Shown here one piece after another: positions 1 to 7,768 of a stretch of 24,659 bases of DNA. Within the stretch, counting starts at the first letter, position 1; every line of letters starts with the position of its first letter. The translations under genes were made by a program, and so were the position numbers. Source of the stretch: an uncultured Faecalibacterium sp. (GTDB taxonomy: Bacteria > Bacillota > Clostridia > Oscillospirales > Ruminococcaceae); contig URVW01000032.1 in the NCBI GenBank assembly GCA_900551435.1, forward strand, positions 1 through 24,659, read 5' to 3'. Under the pieces are notes generated by a model that saw nothing but the letters and a program-made list of their open reading frames with translations, was not told the DNA's origin and did no database searches.

Positions 1-54
1 TTGCCGTACGGCAGTTTTCAAGACTGCTTCCTTAAACCACTCGGACATCTCTCC
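1..54 (-). tRNA. tRNA-Ser(UGA), 3' part cut off by the window edge
   Basis: Read on the minus strand from 54, the sequence starts with a GGAGAGA acceptor strand. A serine-type D arm follows, then a perfect 5-bp anticodon stem (11-15 with 23-27) enclosing the 7-nt loop CTTGAAA. The anticodon is TGA (plus-strand 18-20), which reads UCN serine codons, mainly UCA. The variable arm, T arm and 3' acceptor strand lie beyond position 1, so the gene is truncated by the window and not necessarily broken. Confidence 0.9.
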
Positions 55-92
55 TCGTGGGCACTCGCACACGCCGTACCGAATGCCTATTT

Positions 93-121
93 AATTTACC
101 AGATTTCTGGCTTTCTGTCAA
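93..121 (-). promoter_or_regulatory. Sigma-A-type promoter of the tRNA-Ser gene
   Basis: On the minus strand there is a consensus -35 TTGACA (116-121), a 17-nt spacer and a -10 TAAATT (93-98). Transcription would start about 30 nt upstream of the tRNA 5' end at 54. A perfect -35 box fits a strong stable-RNA promoter. Confidence 0.7.
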
Positions 122-203
122 CCCCAAATTGCAAAATTGTCCGGCTCCGCAGCGAAAAAATGCCCTGCGACAACTTTTCTTCGAGGGAAAACCAAGATTT
201 CTC

Positions 204-232
204 TTTACTTAAACAGCTTTTTGTTGTATAAT
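204..232 (+). promoter_or_regulatory. Promoter of the XRE/S24 repressor gene
   Basis: TTTACT (204-209), a 17-nt spacer and a perfect TATAAT (227-232) precede the gene. The expected start site near 239 leaves a leader of about 45 nt. It also rules out translation starts upstream of this point, supporting the ATG at 284. Confidence 0.75.
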
Positions 233-283
233 AAAAGCGGTAAGAAACCAACCCGAGGAACCAAAGCAGAGGAGTGTTGTACG

Positions 284-913
284 ATGTCGTTTCCGGAGCT
301 GTTACGGCAATGCCGCAAGCAAAAGCATATGAGTCAGGCGGAACTTGCGTCACGTCTGGGGGTCACCCAGCAGGCCGTGGGCAAGTGGGAGAGTGGAAAA
401 AGCTCTCCGGACCCCACCACGGTGGCGAAGCTGGCCGAGATTCTGGATACCACCGCAGACTATCTGCTGGGCCTGTTCGACCCGTCCAGCGAGGGCCAGA
501 CCGAAGAGCGCTTTTTTGGTAGCTACGTCTACAGCCTGATCCCCGTCATCGGCACGGTCAAGGCGGGCTATGGCGCGCTGGCCTTTGAGGAAGATTACGG
601 CAAGGAGTATGCCCGGGTCAAGGACCCGTCCAGCTACTTCTATCTCGTGGTGCGCGGCGACAGTATGGAGCCTCGCATCCACGACGGCGACCTTGCGCTG
701 GTCCACCGTCAGGATACGCTGGAAAACGGCGATCTGGGCGTGCTGATCTACGGCGACGAGGGCGAAGGGACCCTCAAGCGCTATCTGCAGCGGGGCAACT
801 GCGTCGTCCTGCAGCCCTTCAACCCGGCCTATAAGGAGCTGGTCATCAAGGGCGAGGACCTGAACCGTCTGCACATCGCGGGCCGTGTGGTCGAGACGAA
901 GGCCAAGTGGTAG
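284..913 (+). CDS. LexA-like transcriptional repressor (XRE HTH + S24 peptidase)
   Basis: A 209-aa repressor. Residues 5-61 form an XRE/Cro-CI helix-turn-helix (SQAELASRLGVTQQAVGKWE region). Residues 85-205 form an S24/LexA-type autoprotease fold. The catalytic Ser is S127 (GDSMEP) and the Lys is K165 (TLKRY). A94-G95 sits where LexA and CI proteins cleave themselves. In this family RecA filaments trigger self-cleavage and derepression. The ATG at 284 is chosen because AGAGGAG lies 9 nt upstream and the promoter -10 lies at 227-232; an in-frame ATG at 137 is upstream of the promoter. The gene ends in a strong terminator and precedes a DNA-repair-type gene pair. It could be an SOS-type or prophage-derived regulator; its targets are unknown. 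Confidence 0.9.
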   Translation: MSFPELLRQCRKQKHMSQAELASRLGVTQQAVGKWESGKSSPDPTTVAKLAEILDTTADYLLGLFDPSSEGQTEERFFGSYVYSLIPVIGTVKAGYGALAFEEDYGKEYARVKDPSSYFYLVVRGDSMEPRIHDGDLALVHRQDTLENGDLGVLIYGDEGEGTLKRYLQRGNCVVLQPFNPAYKELVIKGEDLNRLHIAGRVVETKAKW

Positions 914-924
914 AACGAATGCTG

Positions 925-957
925 AAAAGGCTGCTGCACGCCGCAGCAGCCTTTTTT
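925..957 (+). terminator. Rho-independent terminator after the repressor gene
   Basis: A 13-bp perfect stem (925-937 with 943-955) has a 5-nt loop and runs into a T tract (952-957). It separates the repressor from the radical-SAM gene at 978, which must rely on read-through or a promoter I could not identify. Confidence 0.9.
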
Positions 958-977
958 GATGGAACGGAGGGACGAAG

Positions 978-2336
978 ATGGAACAGTCGCTGATGGAGAA
1001 GCTGACCATTCTGGCCGACAGCGCAAAATATGACGTGGCCTGTACGTCCAGCGGTGCGTCCCGGTCGGCCAAGGCGGGCGGCATCGGAAGCTGCTATGCG
1101 CCCGGATGCTGCCATGCCTTTACCGCAGACGGCCGCTGTGTGAGCCTGTTGAAGGTCCTGATGACCAACTGCTGCGCGTTCGATTGCAGCTACTGCGTCA
1201 ACCGGAAGTCCAACGATGTCCCCCGCGCGACCTTTTCGCCCCGCGAACTGGCGGAACTGACCATCGAGTTCTACCGCCGCAACTACATCGAGGGACTGTT
1301 CCTGTCCAGCGCGGTGCTGGTCAGCCCCGATTACACCACTGAGCGGATGCTGGCTGTCCTGCGGCTGCTCCGGAACGAGTACCATTTCGGCGGCTACATC
1401 CACGCCAAGGCCATCCCGGGGACCAGCCCGGAACTGCTGGAACAGCTGGGCTTTCTGGCGGACCGCCTGAGCGTCAACGTGGAGCTGCCCAGCGAGAGCA
1501 GCCTGAAGCTTCTGGCCCCGGACAAGGGGCGGCATTCCATCTTCCGCCCCATGAAGCAGATCGCGGCCGAGGGTGCGGCCAACCGGGAAGAGCTGGCGCT
1601 TTACCGCAAAGCGCCCCGCTTCGCGCCCGCAGGACAGAGCACCCAGATGATCGTGGGCGCGTCGCCGGAGACGGACTACCACATCCTCAAGCTGACGGAA
1701 GGCATGTACCAGAAATACAGCCTGAAGCGGGTGTTCTATTCGGCCTATATCCCGGTCGCCGAGGACACCCGGCTCCCCGCGCTGGACACTAAGCCGCCGC
1801 TTCTGCGGGAGCACCGGCTCTATCAGGCAGACTGGCTGCTGCGGTTCTACGAGTTCAAGGCGGATGAGATCTTGGACGATGCCAACCCGAATTTCAATCC
1901 CTATCTGGACCCGAAGTGCAACTGGGCGGTCCAGCACTATGGGCTGTTCCCGGTGGACGTGAACAAGGCTTCCTTCGAAATGCTGCTGCGGGTCCCGGGC
2001 ATCGGCCCCAAGAGCGCCCGCCGCATCTGGCACGCCCGCAAACAGGCCTCGCTGGGGCTGGACGAGCTGAAACGGATGGGCGTGGTGCTCAAGCGGGCGC
2101 AGTATTTCATCGTTTGCAGGGGCTTTTCCGGGGCGCACCCGGGACGCGGCAGCGCCGGACGAGAGCGCATCACCAGCGCCCTCATCGACCCGAACGTGTT
2201 CAGCGGCGGCGTGGAGCAGCTGAGTATGTTTTCGCCGCCCGCCGTGGATCGGCTGGTGGAGCAAGGCGTGCCGCCCCGTGCAGCCCAGCGGATGGTCCGA
2301 GAGGAGGCTGTGCAATGTCTGGCGAGAGCGCTGTAA
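978..2336 (+). CDS. Putative DNA modification/repair radical SAM protein
   Basis: A 452-aa protein of the family often annotated as putative DNA modification/repair radical SAM protein (rSAM linked to uracil-DNA glycosylase, TIGR03916 type). The radical-SAM cysteines are C66-x3-C70-x2-C73, which would bind the 4Fe-4S cluster that cleaves S-adenosylmethionine. Four more cysteines (C39, C44, C45, C54) lie just before it and may bind another cluster or metal. Residues about 326-356 form a helix-hairpin-helix (VPGIGPKSARRI), a sequence-independent DNA-binding element, so DNA is the likely substrate. The reaction is unknown. GGAGG lies 7 nt before the ATG. The 3' end overlaps the next gene by 22 nt, showing coupled expression. 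Confidence 0.88.
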   Translation: MEQSLMEKLTILADSAKYDVACTSSGASRSAKAGGIGSCYAPGCCHAFTADGRCVSLLKVLMTNCCAFDCSYCVNRKSNDVPRATFSPRELAELTIEFYRRNYIEGLFLSSAVLVSPDYTTERMLAVLRLLRNEYHFGGYIHAKAIPGTSPELLEQLGFLADRLSVNVELPSESSLKLLAPDKGRHSIFRPMKQIAAEGAANREELALYRKAPRFAPAGQSTQMIVGASPETDYHILKLTEGMYQKYSLKRVFYSAYIPVAEDTRLPALDTKPPLLREHRLYQADWLLRFYEFKADEILDDANPNFNPYLDPKCNWAVQHYGLFPVDVNKASFEMLLRVPGIGPKSARRIWHARKQASLGLDELKRMGVVLKRAQYFIVCRGFSGAHPGRGSAGRERITSALIDPNVFSGGVEQLSMFSPPAVDRLVEQGVPPRAAQRMVREEAVQCLARAL

Positions 2337-3130
2337 GACCGGCCCGGAAGCTCCACGACGCCGATGTGGTCTATCTCTATGACGGCGGTTTCGAGGGCTT
2401 TTTGTGCTGCGTGTTCGAGAGCTTTGCCCAGCACGAGCTTCCGTTTGCCGTCTGGACGCCGGAGCGAGAGACGGCCACGCTCTACCCGCTCAAGGATATT
2501 GCCACCGACCACGCAAAGGCTCAGCGTGTGTTCGCCAGCTTGGGAAAGAAGCTGGGCGCAGAGACGGAACTTCTCGTCACACGGGATTTTCTGTCTGGCT
2601 GGGAGGAGAAAGAACTGCTCCTCATCCGGTTTCTGCATCTGGCCTTTGCGCTGGGGCCGGGAACGGTCAAGCGGATGGGCCACCCGGATGTGGCTCCGCT
2701 CTACGAGATGAAAAAGAGCCTCGACTGGGAGGTGGACAAGTTTCAGGGCTTCGTCCGCTTCGAAGAACACGACGGGATGCTGGGCGCAGTCATCCACCCG
2801 AAAAATTATATCCTGCCCCTCCTGCGCGGGCATTTCTGCGGGCGGTTCCCGGAAGAGAATTTTCTGATCTATGACGCGGTGCATCAGGCGGTTCTGCTGT
2901 ATCAGGACCACAAAGCGCAGCTTCTGGAGCTGGCCGAGCCGCTGGAGCTTCCGCCGCCCAGCGCGCGGGAGCAGCAGTTTCAGGCCCTCTGGAAGCAGTT
3001 CTATCAGACGCTGGAGATCAAGGCCCGCCACAACGAAAAGGGCCGCATGACCCACTGTCCGAAGCGCTTCTGGGCCGATATGCCGGAAATGCGGGACGCA
3101 CAAATGCCCCTTTTTGACGCGGACTTGTGA
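2315..3130 (+). CDS. DUF4130 / TIGR03915-type DNA metabolism protein
   Basis: A 271-aa protein matching the family that accompanies the rSAM/UDG-linked protein. The N-terminal signature YDGGFEGFLCCVFE is at residues 22-35. A C-terminal DUF4130-like block near residues 220-255 contains LWKQFYQTLEIKARHN and PKRFW. No signal peptide or membrane segment is visible, so it is cytosolic. The ATG at 2315 is preferred because GAGAGGAGG lies 7 nt upstream; the reading frame is open much further upstream, but only as a shadow of the overlapping gene. The biochemical role is unknown. In many genomes this family is fused or adjacent to a uracil-DNA-glycosylase domain; none is present here. Confidence 0.82.
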   Translation: MSGESAVRPARKLHDADVVYLYDGGFEGFLCCVFESFAQHELPFAVWTPERETATLYPLKDIATDHAKAQRVFASLGKKLGAETELLVTRDFLSGWEEKELLLIRFLHLAFALGPGTVKRMGHPDVAPLYEMKKSLDWEVDKFQGFVRFEEHDGMLGAVIHPKNYILPLLRGHFCGRFPEENFLIYDAVHQAVLLYQDHKAQLLELAEPLELPPPSAREQQFQALWKQFYQTLEIKARHNEKGRMTHCPKRFWADMPEMRDAQMPLFDADL

Positions 3131-3170
3131 AAATCGGTCCCGAATTTACAAAAACGTTGCAACTGTGCCG

Positions 3171-3198
3171 TTGCACAAGCAAAAACCTATGGTATACT
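3171..3198 (+). promoter_or_regulatory. Extended -10 promoter of the cyclophilin gene
   Basis: TTGCAC (3171-3176), a 16-nt spacer and TGgTATACT (3190-3198, extended -10) give a good sigma-A promoter. Transcription should start near 3205, leaving a leader of about 70 nt. An inverted repeat TGCAAC/GTTGCA (3158-3163, 3170-3175) overlaps the -35 box and could be an operator. Confidence 0.7.
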
Positions 3199-3273
3199 AT
3201 AAGAGAACGCGGGCAGAGCTTTCTGCCGCAAACACCCCGGCAAGGGGCAAAACTAAAGGAGCATTGGAACATT

Positions 3274-3750
3274 ATGGTTCGCATTACTATGGAAGACGGC
3301 GGCGTCATCGACATCGAACTGAATGAGGAAGTCGCCCCCATCACCTGTGAGAATTTCAAGAAGCTGGTCGGTCAGGGCTTCTACAACGGCCTGACCTTCC
3401 ACCGTGTCATCCCCGGTTTCATGATCCAGGGCGGCTGCCCGCTGGGCAACGGCACGGGCGGCCCCGGCTGGAGCATCAAGGGTGAGTTCGCTTCCAACGG
3501 CGTCAACAACCCGCTGAAGCACACCCGCGGCGTCATCAGCATGGCCCGCAGCATGAACCCCAACAGCGCTGGCAGCCAGTTCTTCATCATGCATCAGGAT
3601 GCACCCCATCTGGACGGCCAGTATGCCGCATTCGGCAAGGTCGTCGCCGGCATGGATGTCGTGGACAAGATCGCTGCAGTCCGCACCGACTGGAACGATA
3701 AGCCCACCACGCCGGTCAAGATGAAGACTGTGGAACTGATCGAGGGCTGA
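3274..3750 (+). CDS. Cyclophilin-type peptidyl-prolyl cis-trans isomerase
   Basis: A 158-aa single-domain cyclophilin that catalyses cis-trans isomerisation of prolyl peptide bonds. Active-site residues are visible: R44 and F49 in FHRVIPGFMIQGG, Q52, and Q102-F103-F104 in GSQFFIMH. The position of the cyclosporin-contacting Trp of human CypA is H112, as in many bacterial, cyclosporin-insensitive members. There is no signal peptide, so it is cytosolic. AAAGGAG lies 12 nt before the ATG at 3274. In-frame sequence continues upstream to 3127, but the promoter -10 lies at 3193-3198, so it is leader. It is monocistronic, with its own promoter and terminator. Confidence 0.95.
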   Translation: MVRITMEDGGVIDIELNEEVAPITCENFKKLVGQGFYNGLTFHRVIPGFMIQGGCPLGNGTGGPGWSIKGEFASNGVNNPLKHTRGVISMARSMNPNSAGSQFFIMHQDAPHLDGQYAAFGKVVAGMDVVDKIAAVRTDWNDKPTTPVKMKTVELIEG

Positions 3751-3765
3751 ATCTGAAATTTGCAA

Positions 3766-3804
3766 AGAGGACGCTTCGCCTTTCTGGGCGGAACGTCCTT
3801 TTTT
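3766..3804 (+). terminator. Rho-independent terminator after the cyclophilin gene
   Basis: AGGACG (3768-3773) pairs with CGTCCT (3794-3799), and an inner TTCGCC/GGCGGA stem extends the hairpin. A run of six T residues follows at 3799-3804. Confidence 0.85.
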
Positions 3805-3832
3805 GCGGCTATCGTAAAAATTTTGGATTTTT

Positions 3833-3860
3833 CCGCACGATTTTCTCAAGTTTCGTGCGG
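3833..3860. promoter_or_regulatory. Inverted repeat upstream of the MalY/PatB gene
   Basis: A perfect 8-bp inverted repeat, CCGCACGA (3833-3840) and TCGTGCGG (3853-3860), has a 12-nt spacer and lies 68 nt before the start codon. A TTGCAC at 3865-3870 could be a -35 box, but I see no good -10 at the right distance. The repeat may be a regulator binding site. It has no T tract and does not look like a terminator. Confidence 0.35.
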
Positions 3861-3927
3861 GCGGTTGCACCCGGCGCGGAAATATGTTAAGGTGGGTGCG
3901 AATGAAATTTTGAGAAGGAGCGCAGCT

Positions 3928-5139
3928 ATGAAATACGATTTTACTTCCCTTGTTGACCGCCACGGAAAGGACGCCATCGCGGTAGACGGCCTGAAAGGCG
4001 ATGGCTTCTCCCCTGCAGCCCCGAAGGAGGGCTTTGACGCCATCCCCATGTGGGTGGCGGACATGAACTTCCCCACGGTCCCTGCCATTCAGGAAGCCAT
4101 TATCGAGCGCGCCAAGCACCCGATGTTCGGCTATTTCAGTGCCACCAAGGAGTATTATGATTCCATCATCCAGTGGCAGGAGAAGCGCAACGGCGTGACC
4201 GGCCTGACCGCAGAGGCCATCGGCTACGAGAACGGCGTTCTGGGCGGCGTCATCAGTGCGCTGAACTGCGTCTGCTCCCGCGGCGATAAAATTCTGATCC
4301 ACAGCCCCACCTACATCGGCTTCACTATGAGCCTGAAGAACAACGGCTATGAGGCCGTGCATTCTCCGCTGGTCAAGGACGAGAACGGCGTGTGGCGGAT
4401 GGACTTTGAGGACATGGAAAAGCACCTCAAGGAAGAGCATATCCATGCAGCCATTATGTGCAACCCCCACAACCCCTGCGGCCGTGTGTGGGAGCGCTGG
4501 GAGCTGGAAAAAGCCATGGAGCTGTACAAAAAGTACGATGTCTATGTCGTTTCGGACGAAATTTGGTCCGATATCATTTTGGGCGGCCACAAGCACACCC
4601 CCACCCAGTCGGTCAGCGAGGATGCCCGGATGCGCACGGCAGCGTTCTATGCGCCGTCCAAGACCTTCAATCTGGCGGGTCTGGTGGGCAGCTACCACAT
4701 CGTTTACAACGGCTGGTGGCGCGACCGCATCAACAAGGAATCCAGCCTGAACCACTACAACATGATGAACGTCCTGTCCATGCACGCCCTGATCGGCGCA
4801 TACAAGCCGGAAGGCTACGAGTGGACCGACGAGCTGTGCGAGGTCCTGACCGGCAACATCGATTTTGCCTGTGACTACATCGAAAAGCACTTCGAGGGCG
4901 TCACGGTGGCAAAGCCGGAGGGCACTTACATGTTGTTCGTGGACTGCACCGACTGGTGCAAGGCTCATGGCAAGACCATCGAGGAAGTCGAACAGGCTTG
5001 CTGGGACGTGGGCGTGGCCATTCAGGACGGCAAGATGTTCCATGGCCCCTGCCATCTGCGGATGAATCTGGCGTCTCCCCGTGCCCGCATCGAGGAAGCA
5101 TTCCGCCGGATGGATGCCTATGTTTTCAACGCAAAGTAA
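3928..5139 (+). CDS. MalY/PatB family PLP-dependent aminotransferase (cystathionine beta-lyase type)
   Basis: A 403-aa fold-type I PLP enzyme. It opens with MKYDFTSLVDRHG and has the MPMWVADM-like PMWVADMNF segment typical of MalY/PatB C-S lyases. NPHNPCGRVW carries the substrate/PLP-contacting Asn, and SDEIWSD the Asp that pairs with the PLP ring. K245 in APSKTFNLAG is the Schiff-base lysine. Family members cleave cystathionine or cysteine to pyruvate, ammonia and a thiol; some also act as aminotransferases or regulators, so the substrate is not settled. GAGAAGGAG lies 7 nt before the ATG. It is monocistronic and convergent with the RpiR regulator. It could in principle transaminate aromatic keto acids, but it is not in the aro operon. 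Confidence 0.88.
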   Translation: MKYDFTSLVDRHGKDAIAVDGLKGDGFSPAAPKEGFDAIPMWVADMNFPTVPAIQEAIIERAKHPMFGYFSATKEYYDSIIQWQEKRNGVTGLTAEAIGYENGVLGGVISALNCVCSRGDKILIHSPTYIGFTMSLKNNGYEAVHSPLVKDENGVWRMDFEDMEKHLKEEHIHAAIMCNPHNPCGRVWERWELEKAMELYKKYDVYVVSDEIWSDIILGGHKHTPTQSVSEDARMRTAAFYAPSKTFNLAGLVGSYHIVYNGWWRDRINKESSLNHYNMMNVLSMHALIGAYKPEGYEWTDELCEVLTGNIDFACDYIEKHFEGVTVAKPEGTYMLFVDCTDWCKAHGKTIEEVEQACWDVGVAIQDGKMFHGPCHLRMNLASPRARIEEAFRRMDAYVFNAK

Positions 5140-5187
5140 GAAACCTGTGGAAAACTGGATGACGGTTCTCTAAAAAAAATAATGCAT

Positions 5188-5239
5188 AAAACCCGGAACC
5201 TTTTCGGAGCTAAAACGGCTCAAAAAGGGTTCCGGGTTT
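5188..5239. terminator. Bidirectional terminator between malY-like and rpiR-like genes
   Basis: A 12-bp perfect outer stem, AAACCCGGAACC (5189-5200) with GGTTCCGGGTTT (5228-5239), encloses further pairing (CTTTT/AAAAG, GAGC/GGCTC). On the minus strand the stem is followed by TTTT and then a T-rich run (plus-strand A tract 5172-5178). On the plus strand there is only a short T run. It lies between two convergent genes and probably serves both. Confidence 0.8.
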
Positions 5240-5297
5240 CTGATTTTGCGCGATTTCTTTGTACAGGCTGCTATCACATTTTTATTTGCAGCAAGCC

Positions 5298-6107
5298 CTA
5301 TGCTTCGGTCAGGTCCTCACCGGTGAGGAGCAGATAGTACAAGATTTCGACCAGCAGCGCCGACGAGAGCAGCGACGGGGCCGGGTCGGTATCCACGATG
5401 CGCTGGGCGCGGTTGGACGCGAGGAGCAGATGGTTGGCCTGAGATGCCAGCGGAGAGCGCCGGTCGCAGGTGATGAGCAGGACGCTGGCCCCGCGGCTGC
5501 GGGCCACGCGGGCCGTCTCGAGCAGCCGGTCGCTGCGGCCGGAACTGGAGATCAGCAGCAGGACGTCCCGTTCGGTCAGGGTGGAGGCGAATGCACGGGT
5601 CTTTTCGGCGACCATGCTGGTCACACAGCGCTTGCCCAGACTGCTCAGCTTGAGCGATGCGTCGATCGCGACCGGAAGGGTGTTGCCGGTGGCTTCGATC
5701 TGGATGATCTCGGCGCTGCGCAGGATGCTCAGCGTCTGCCGCAGCTGGCGCAGATTCAGCGCCTGAATGGTGGCGCGGACCTCTTCCTGCCGGTTGGCCT
5801 GTACGCTTTGGAGCGTCTGCCGCAGTTTATCCTGACTGATGGTCCGCTGGACCTCCGTTTCCTGCTGGTCCATCACGTCGCGCGCCAGTGCAAGCTGGAA
5901 TTTGCGGTAATTCTCGAACCCAAGCTTGTGGCACAGCCGCGTGACTGTGGCTTCCGACGAGCGGCTGGCGTGGGCCAGCTCGGCCGAAGTGACGCTTGAG
6001 GCCCACTTTACATCGCTGAGGATGCAGTCCGCAATGCGCCGCTCGGCACTGTAAAGCTGGATGCCCGAGCACAGCAGAGTGACGACGCTTCCCGGGGATT
6101 CGCGCAT
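5298..6107 (-). CDS. RpiR family transcriptional regulator (HTH + SIS)
   Basis: A 269-aa regulator. Residues about 1-78 form the RpiR-type helix-turn-helix (SAERRIADCIL, then TSAELAHASRSSEATVTRLCHKLG). Residues about 125-250 form a SIS domain, which in this family binds phosphosugars. EATGNTLPVAIDASLKLSSLG and LLISSSGRSDRLLETARVARSRGA are the SIS glycine/serine loops. GGGAGG lies 7 nt before the ATG, and a good promoter precedes it. No sugar catabolic genes are adjacent, so the target and ligand cannot be named; it may act at a distance or on itself. Confidence 0.9.
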   Translation of the reverse strand: MRESPGSVVTLLCSGIQLYSAERRIADCILSDVKWASSVTSAELAHASRSSEATVTRLCHKLGFENYRKFQLALARDVMDQQETEVQRTISQDKLRQTLQSVQANRQEEVRATIQALNLRQLRQTLSILRSAEIIQIEATGNTLPVAIDASLKLSSLGKRCVTSMVAEKTRAFASTLTERDVLLLISSSGRSDRLLETARVARSRGASVLLITCDRRSPLASQANHLLLASNRAQRIVDTDPAPSLLSSALLVEILYYLLLTGEDLTEA

Positions 6108-6159
6108 AGAGATACCTCCCTCACACTTTTTTGGAGCGATCCCAATGATTCACTCTTTT

Positions 6160-6188
6160 AGTGTAGCAGTTTTTGCCGAAAAAATCAA
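6160..6188 (-). promoter_or_regulatory. Promoter of the RpiR-family gene
   Basis: On the minus strand TTGATT (6183-6188), a 17-nt spacer and TACACT (6160-6165) form a sigma-A-like promoter about 50 nt before the start codon at 6107. Confidence 0.65.
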
Positions 6189-6267
6189 TTATTTCGCGCG
6201 ATGAATCCAATCAAAACCGGAAAAAATCGATTTTGGCAAAAATTGTGGATTTCGGTCGAAAACGCGC

Positions 6268-6299
6268 AAAAAATTCCCCGTGCATTTGCACGAGGAATC
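6268..6299 (-). terminator. Terminator after the FAD oxidoreductase gene
   Basis: On the minus strand ATTCCTCGTGC pairs with GCACGGGGAAT across an AAAT loop, with G-T wobble allowed. A run of T residues follows (plus-strand A tract 6268-6273). It lies 12 nt beyond the stop codon at 6311 and ends the minus-strand cluster. Confidence 0.85.
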
Positions 6300-6310
6300 G
6301 TAAATTTCCG

Positions 6311-7720
6311 TTAGCAGCCTTCTTTTTCCGCCAGCTTGCGGCCCATCAGGATGCCCATGACGGACGCCATCATCAGGCCGCGGGTCCAGCCGGAAGAGTC
6401 GCCCAGACAGTGCAGACCCTTGATGTTGGTGTCGAGGTTCTCGTCCATCTTGACCTTGTTGGAGTAGAACTTCAGCTCCGGGCTGTAGAGCAGCGTCTCG
6501 GTGGCGGCAAAGCCGGGAACGACCATGTCCAGCATCTTGATGAACTCGATGATGTTGGTCATGGCGCGGTAAGGCATGGCGGCGGTGATATCACCGGCCA
6601 CGGCATCCTTCAGGGTGGGCTTGACGTTGGACTGTGCCAGCTCTTTCTGCCAAGTGCGCTTGCCGTCCAGAATGTCGCCGTAGCGCTGGACCATGATGTG
6701 GCCCGCGCCCAGCATGTTGGTCAGCTCGCCGACCTTCTGTGCGTAAGCGATGGGCTGGTTGAACGGCTCGGTGAAGTTGTGGGAGACGAGGATGGCGAGG
6801 TTGGTGTTCTCGCTCTTCTTCTCCTTGAAGCTGTGGCCGTTGACGACAGCGAGGTCGTTGTCATAGTTCTCCTGCGCGACGAAGCCGCCGGGGTTCTGGC
6901 AGAAGGTGCGGACCTTGTTCTTCCAAGGCTTCGGATAGCCGATCAACTTGGACTCGTACAGGACCTTGTTGACCTTCTCCATGACTTCGTTGCGGCACTC
7001 GACGCGGACGCCGATATCGACCGTACCGGGCTTGTGGGCGATGTGGTGCTCAGCGCAGATCTTTTCCAGCCAGTCTGCACCGCGGCGGCCAGTGCCGATG
7101 ACGACTTCATCGGCGTAGACGGCGTGCGGCTCTTCATTGCCCTGCTTGATCAGGACGCCCTTGCAGACTTCGTTCTCGAGGATGATGTTCTCGCACTCGG
7201 TGGAGAAGAGCATCTCCACGCCGTTGTCGGCCAGATAATTCTGGATGGCCAGATAGAGCTGCTGAGCCTTCTCGGTGCCGAGGTGGCGGATGGGGCAGTC
7301 CACCAGCTTCAGGCCGGCGTGGATGGCATTCTTGCGGATCTCCTTGATGTCCTCGCCGGTGTAGATGCCCTCAACGTGGGGGTCTGCGCCGAACTCGAGG
7401 TAGATCTTGTCGGTGTAGTTGATCAGCTCCTGTGCGAACTCCTCGCCGATGAGGGTGGGCAGGTCGCCGCCGACCTCATAAGACAGGCTCAGCTTGCCGT
7501 CCGAGAAAGCGCCCGCACCGGAGAAGCCGGTGGTGATGGCGCAGGTGGGGCGGCAGTTGACACAGTGACCCAGTTCTGCCTTGGGGCAATGGCGCTTTTC
7601 CACGGGCTTGCCCTTTTCCACCAGAAGAATCTTCTTCTTGCTGCCATGGCGCAGAAGCTCCACAGCGGTAAAGATACCGGCAGGGCCGGCGCCGACGATG
7701 ATCAGATCGTACTTTTCCAT
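6311..7720 (-). CDS. FAD-dependent oxidoreductase (HI0933/COG2509-like)
   Basis: A 469-aa flavoprotein. The N-terminal dinucleotide-binding motif is GAGPAG (residues 10-15), with an acidic end of strand beta-2 at LLVEKGK. A cysteine cluster C45-x7-C53-x2-C56-x3-C60 is followed by GFSGAGAFSDGKL, a hallmark of the COG2509 group. A C-terminal GDSSGWTRGLMMASVMG block is the second FAD-contacting site. These uncharacterised dehydrogenases are probably cytosolic, with substrate unknown. The Cys cluster could hold a metal or Fe-S centre. AAAAGGA lies about 10 nt before the ATG. It is the last gene of the minus-strand set, 48 nt after the DUF308 gene. Confidence 0.88.
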   Translation of the reverse strand: MEKYDLIIVGAGPAGIFTAVELLRHGSKKKILLVEKGKPVEKRHCPKAELGHCVNCRPTCAITTGFSGAGAFSDGKLSLSYEVGGDLPTLIGEEFAQELINYTDKIYLEFGADPHVEGIYTGEDIKEIRKNAIHAGLKLVDCPIRHLGTEKAQQLYLAIQNYLADNGVEMLFSTECENIILENEVCKGVLIKQGNEEPHAVYADEVVIGTGRRGADWLEKICAEHHIAHKPGTVDIGVRVECRNEVMEKVNKVLYESKLIGYPKPWKNKVRTFCQNPGGFVAQENYDNDLAVVNGHSFKEKKSENTNLAILVSHNFTEPFNQPIAYAQKVGELTNMLGAGHIMVQRYGDILDGKRTWQKELAQSNVKPTLKDAVAGDITAAMPYRAMTNIIEFIKMLDMVVPGFAATETLLYSPELKFYSNKVKMDENLDTNIKGLHCLGDSSGWTRGLMMASVMGILMGRKLAEKEGC

Positions 7721-7768
7721 GTTCTTTTTATCCTTTTGTTTGAGATGGGTATGAGATGCGGAGAGACG

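Noticed and set aside
137..283. N-terminal extension of the repressor from an ATG at 137
   Set aside because: The promoter -10 lies at 227-232, and the ATG at 284 has a good Shine-Dalgarno site.
846..2315. A 489-codon open frame on the minus strand
   Set aside because: It is antisense to the radical-SAM gene, which has clear family motifs.
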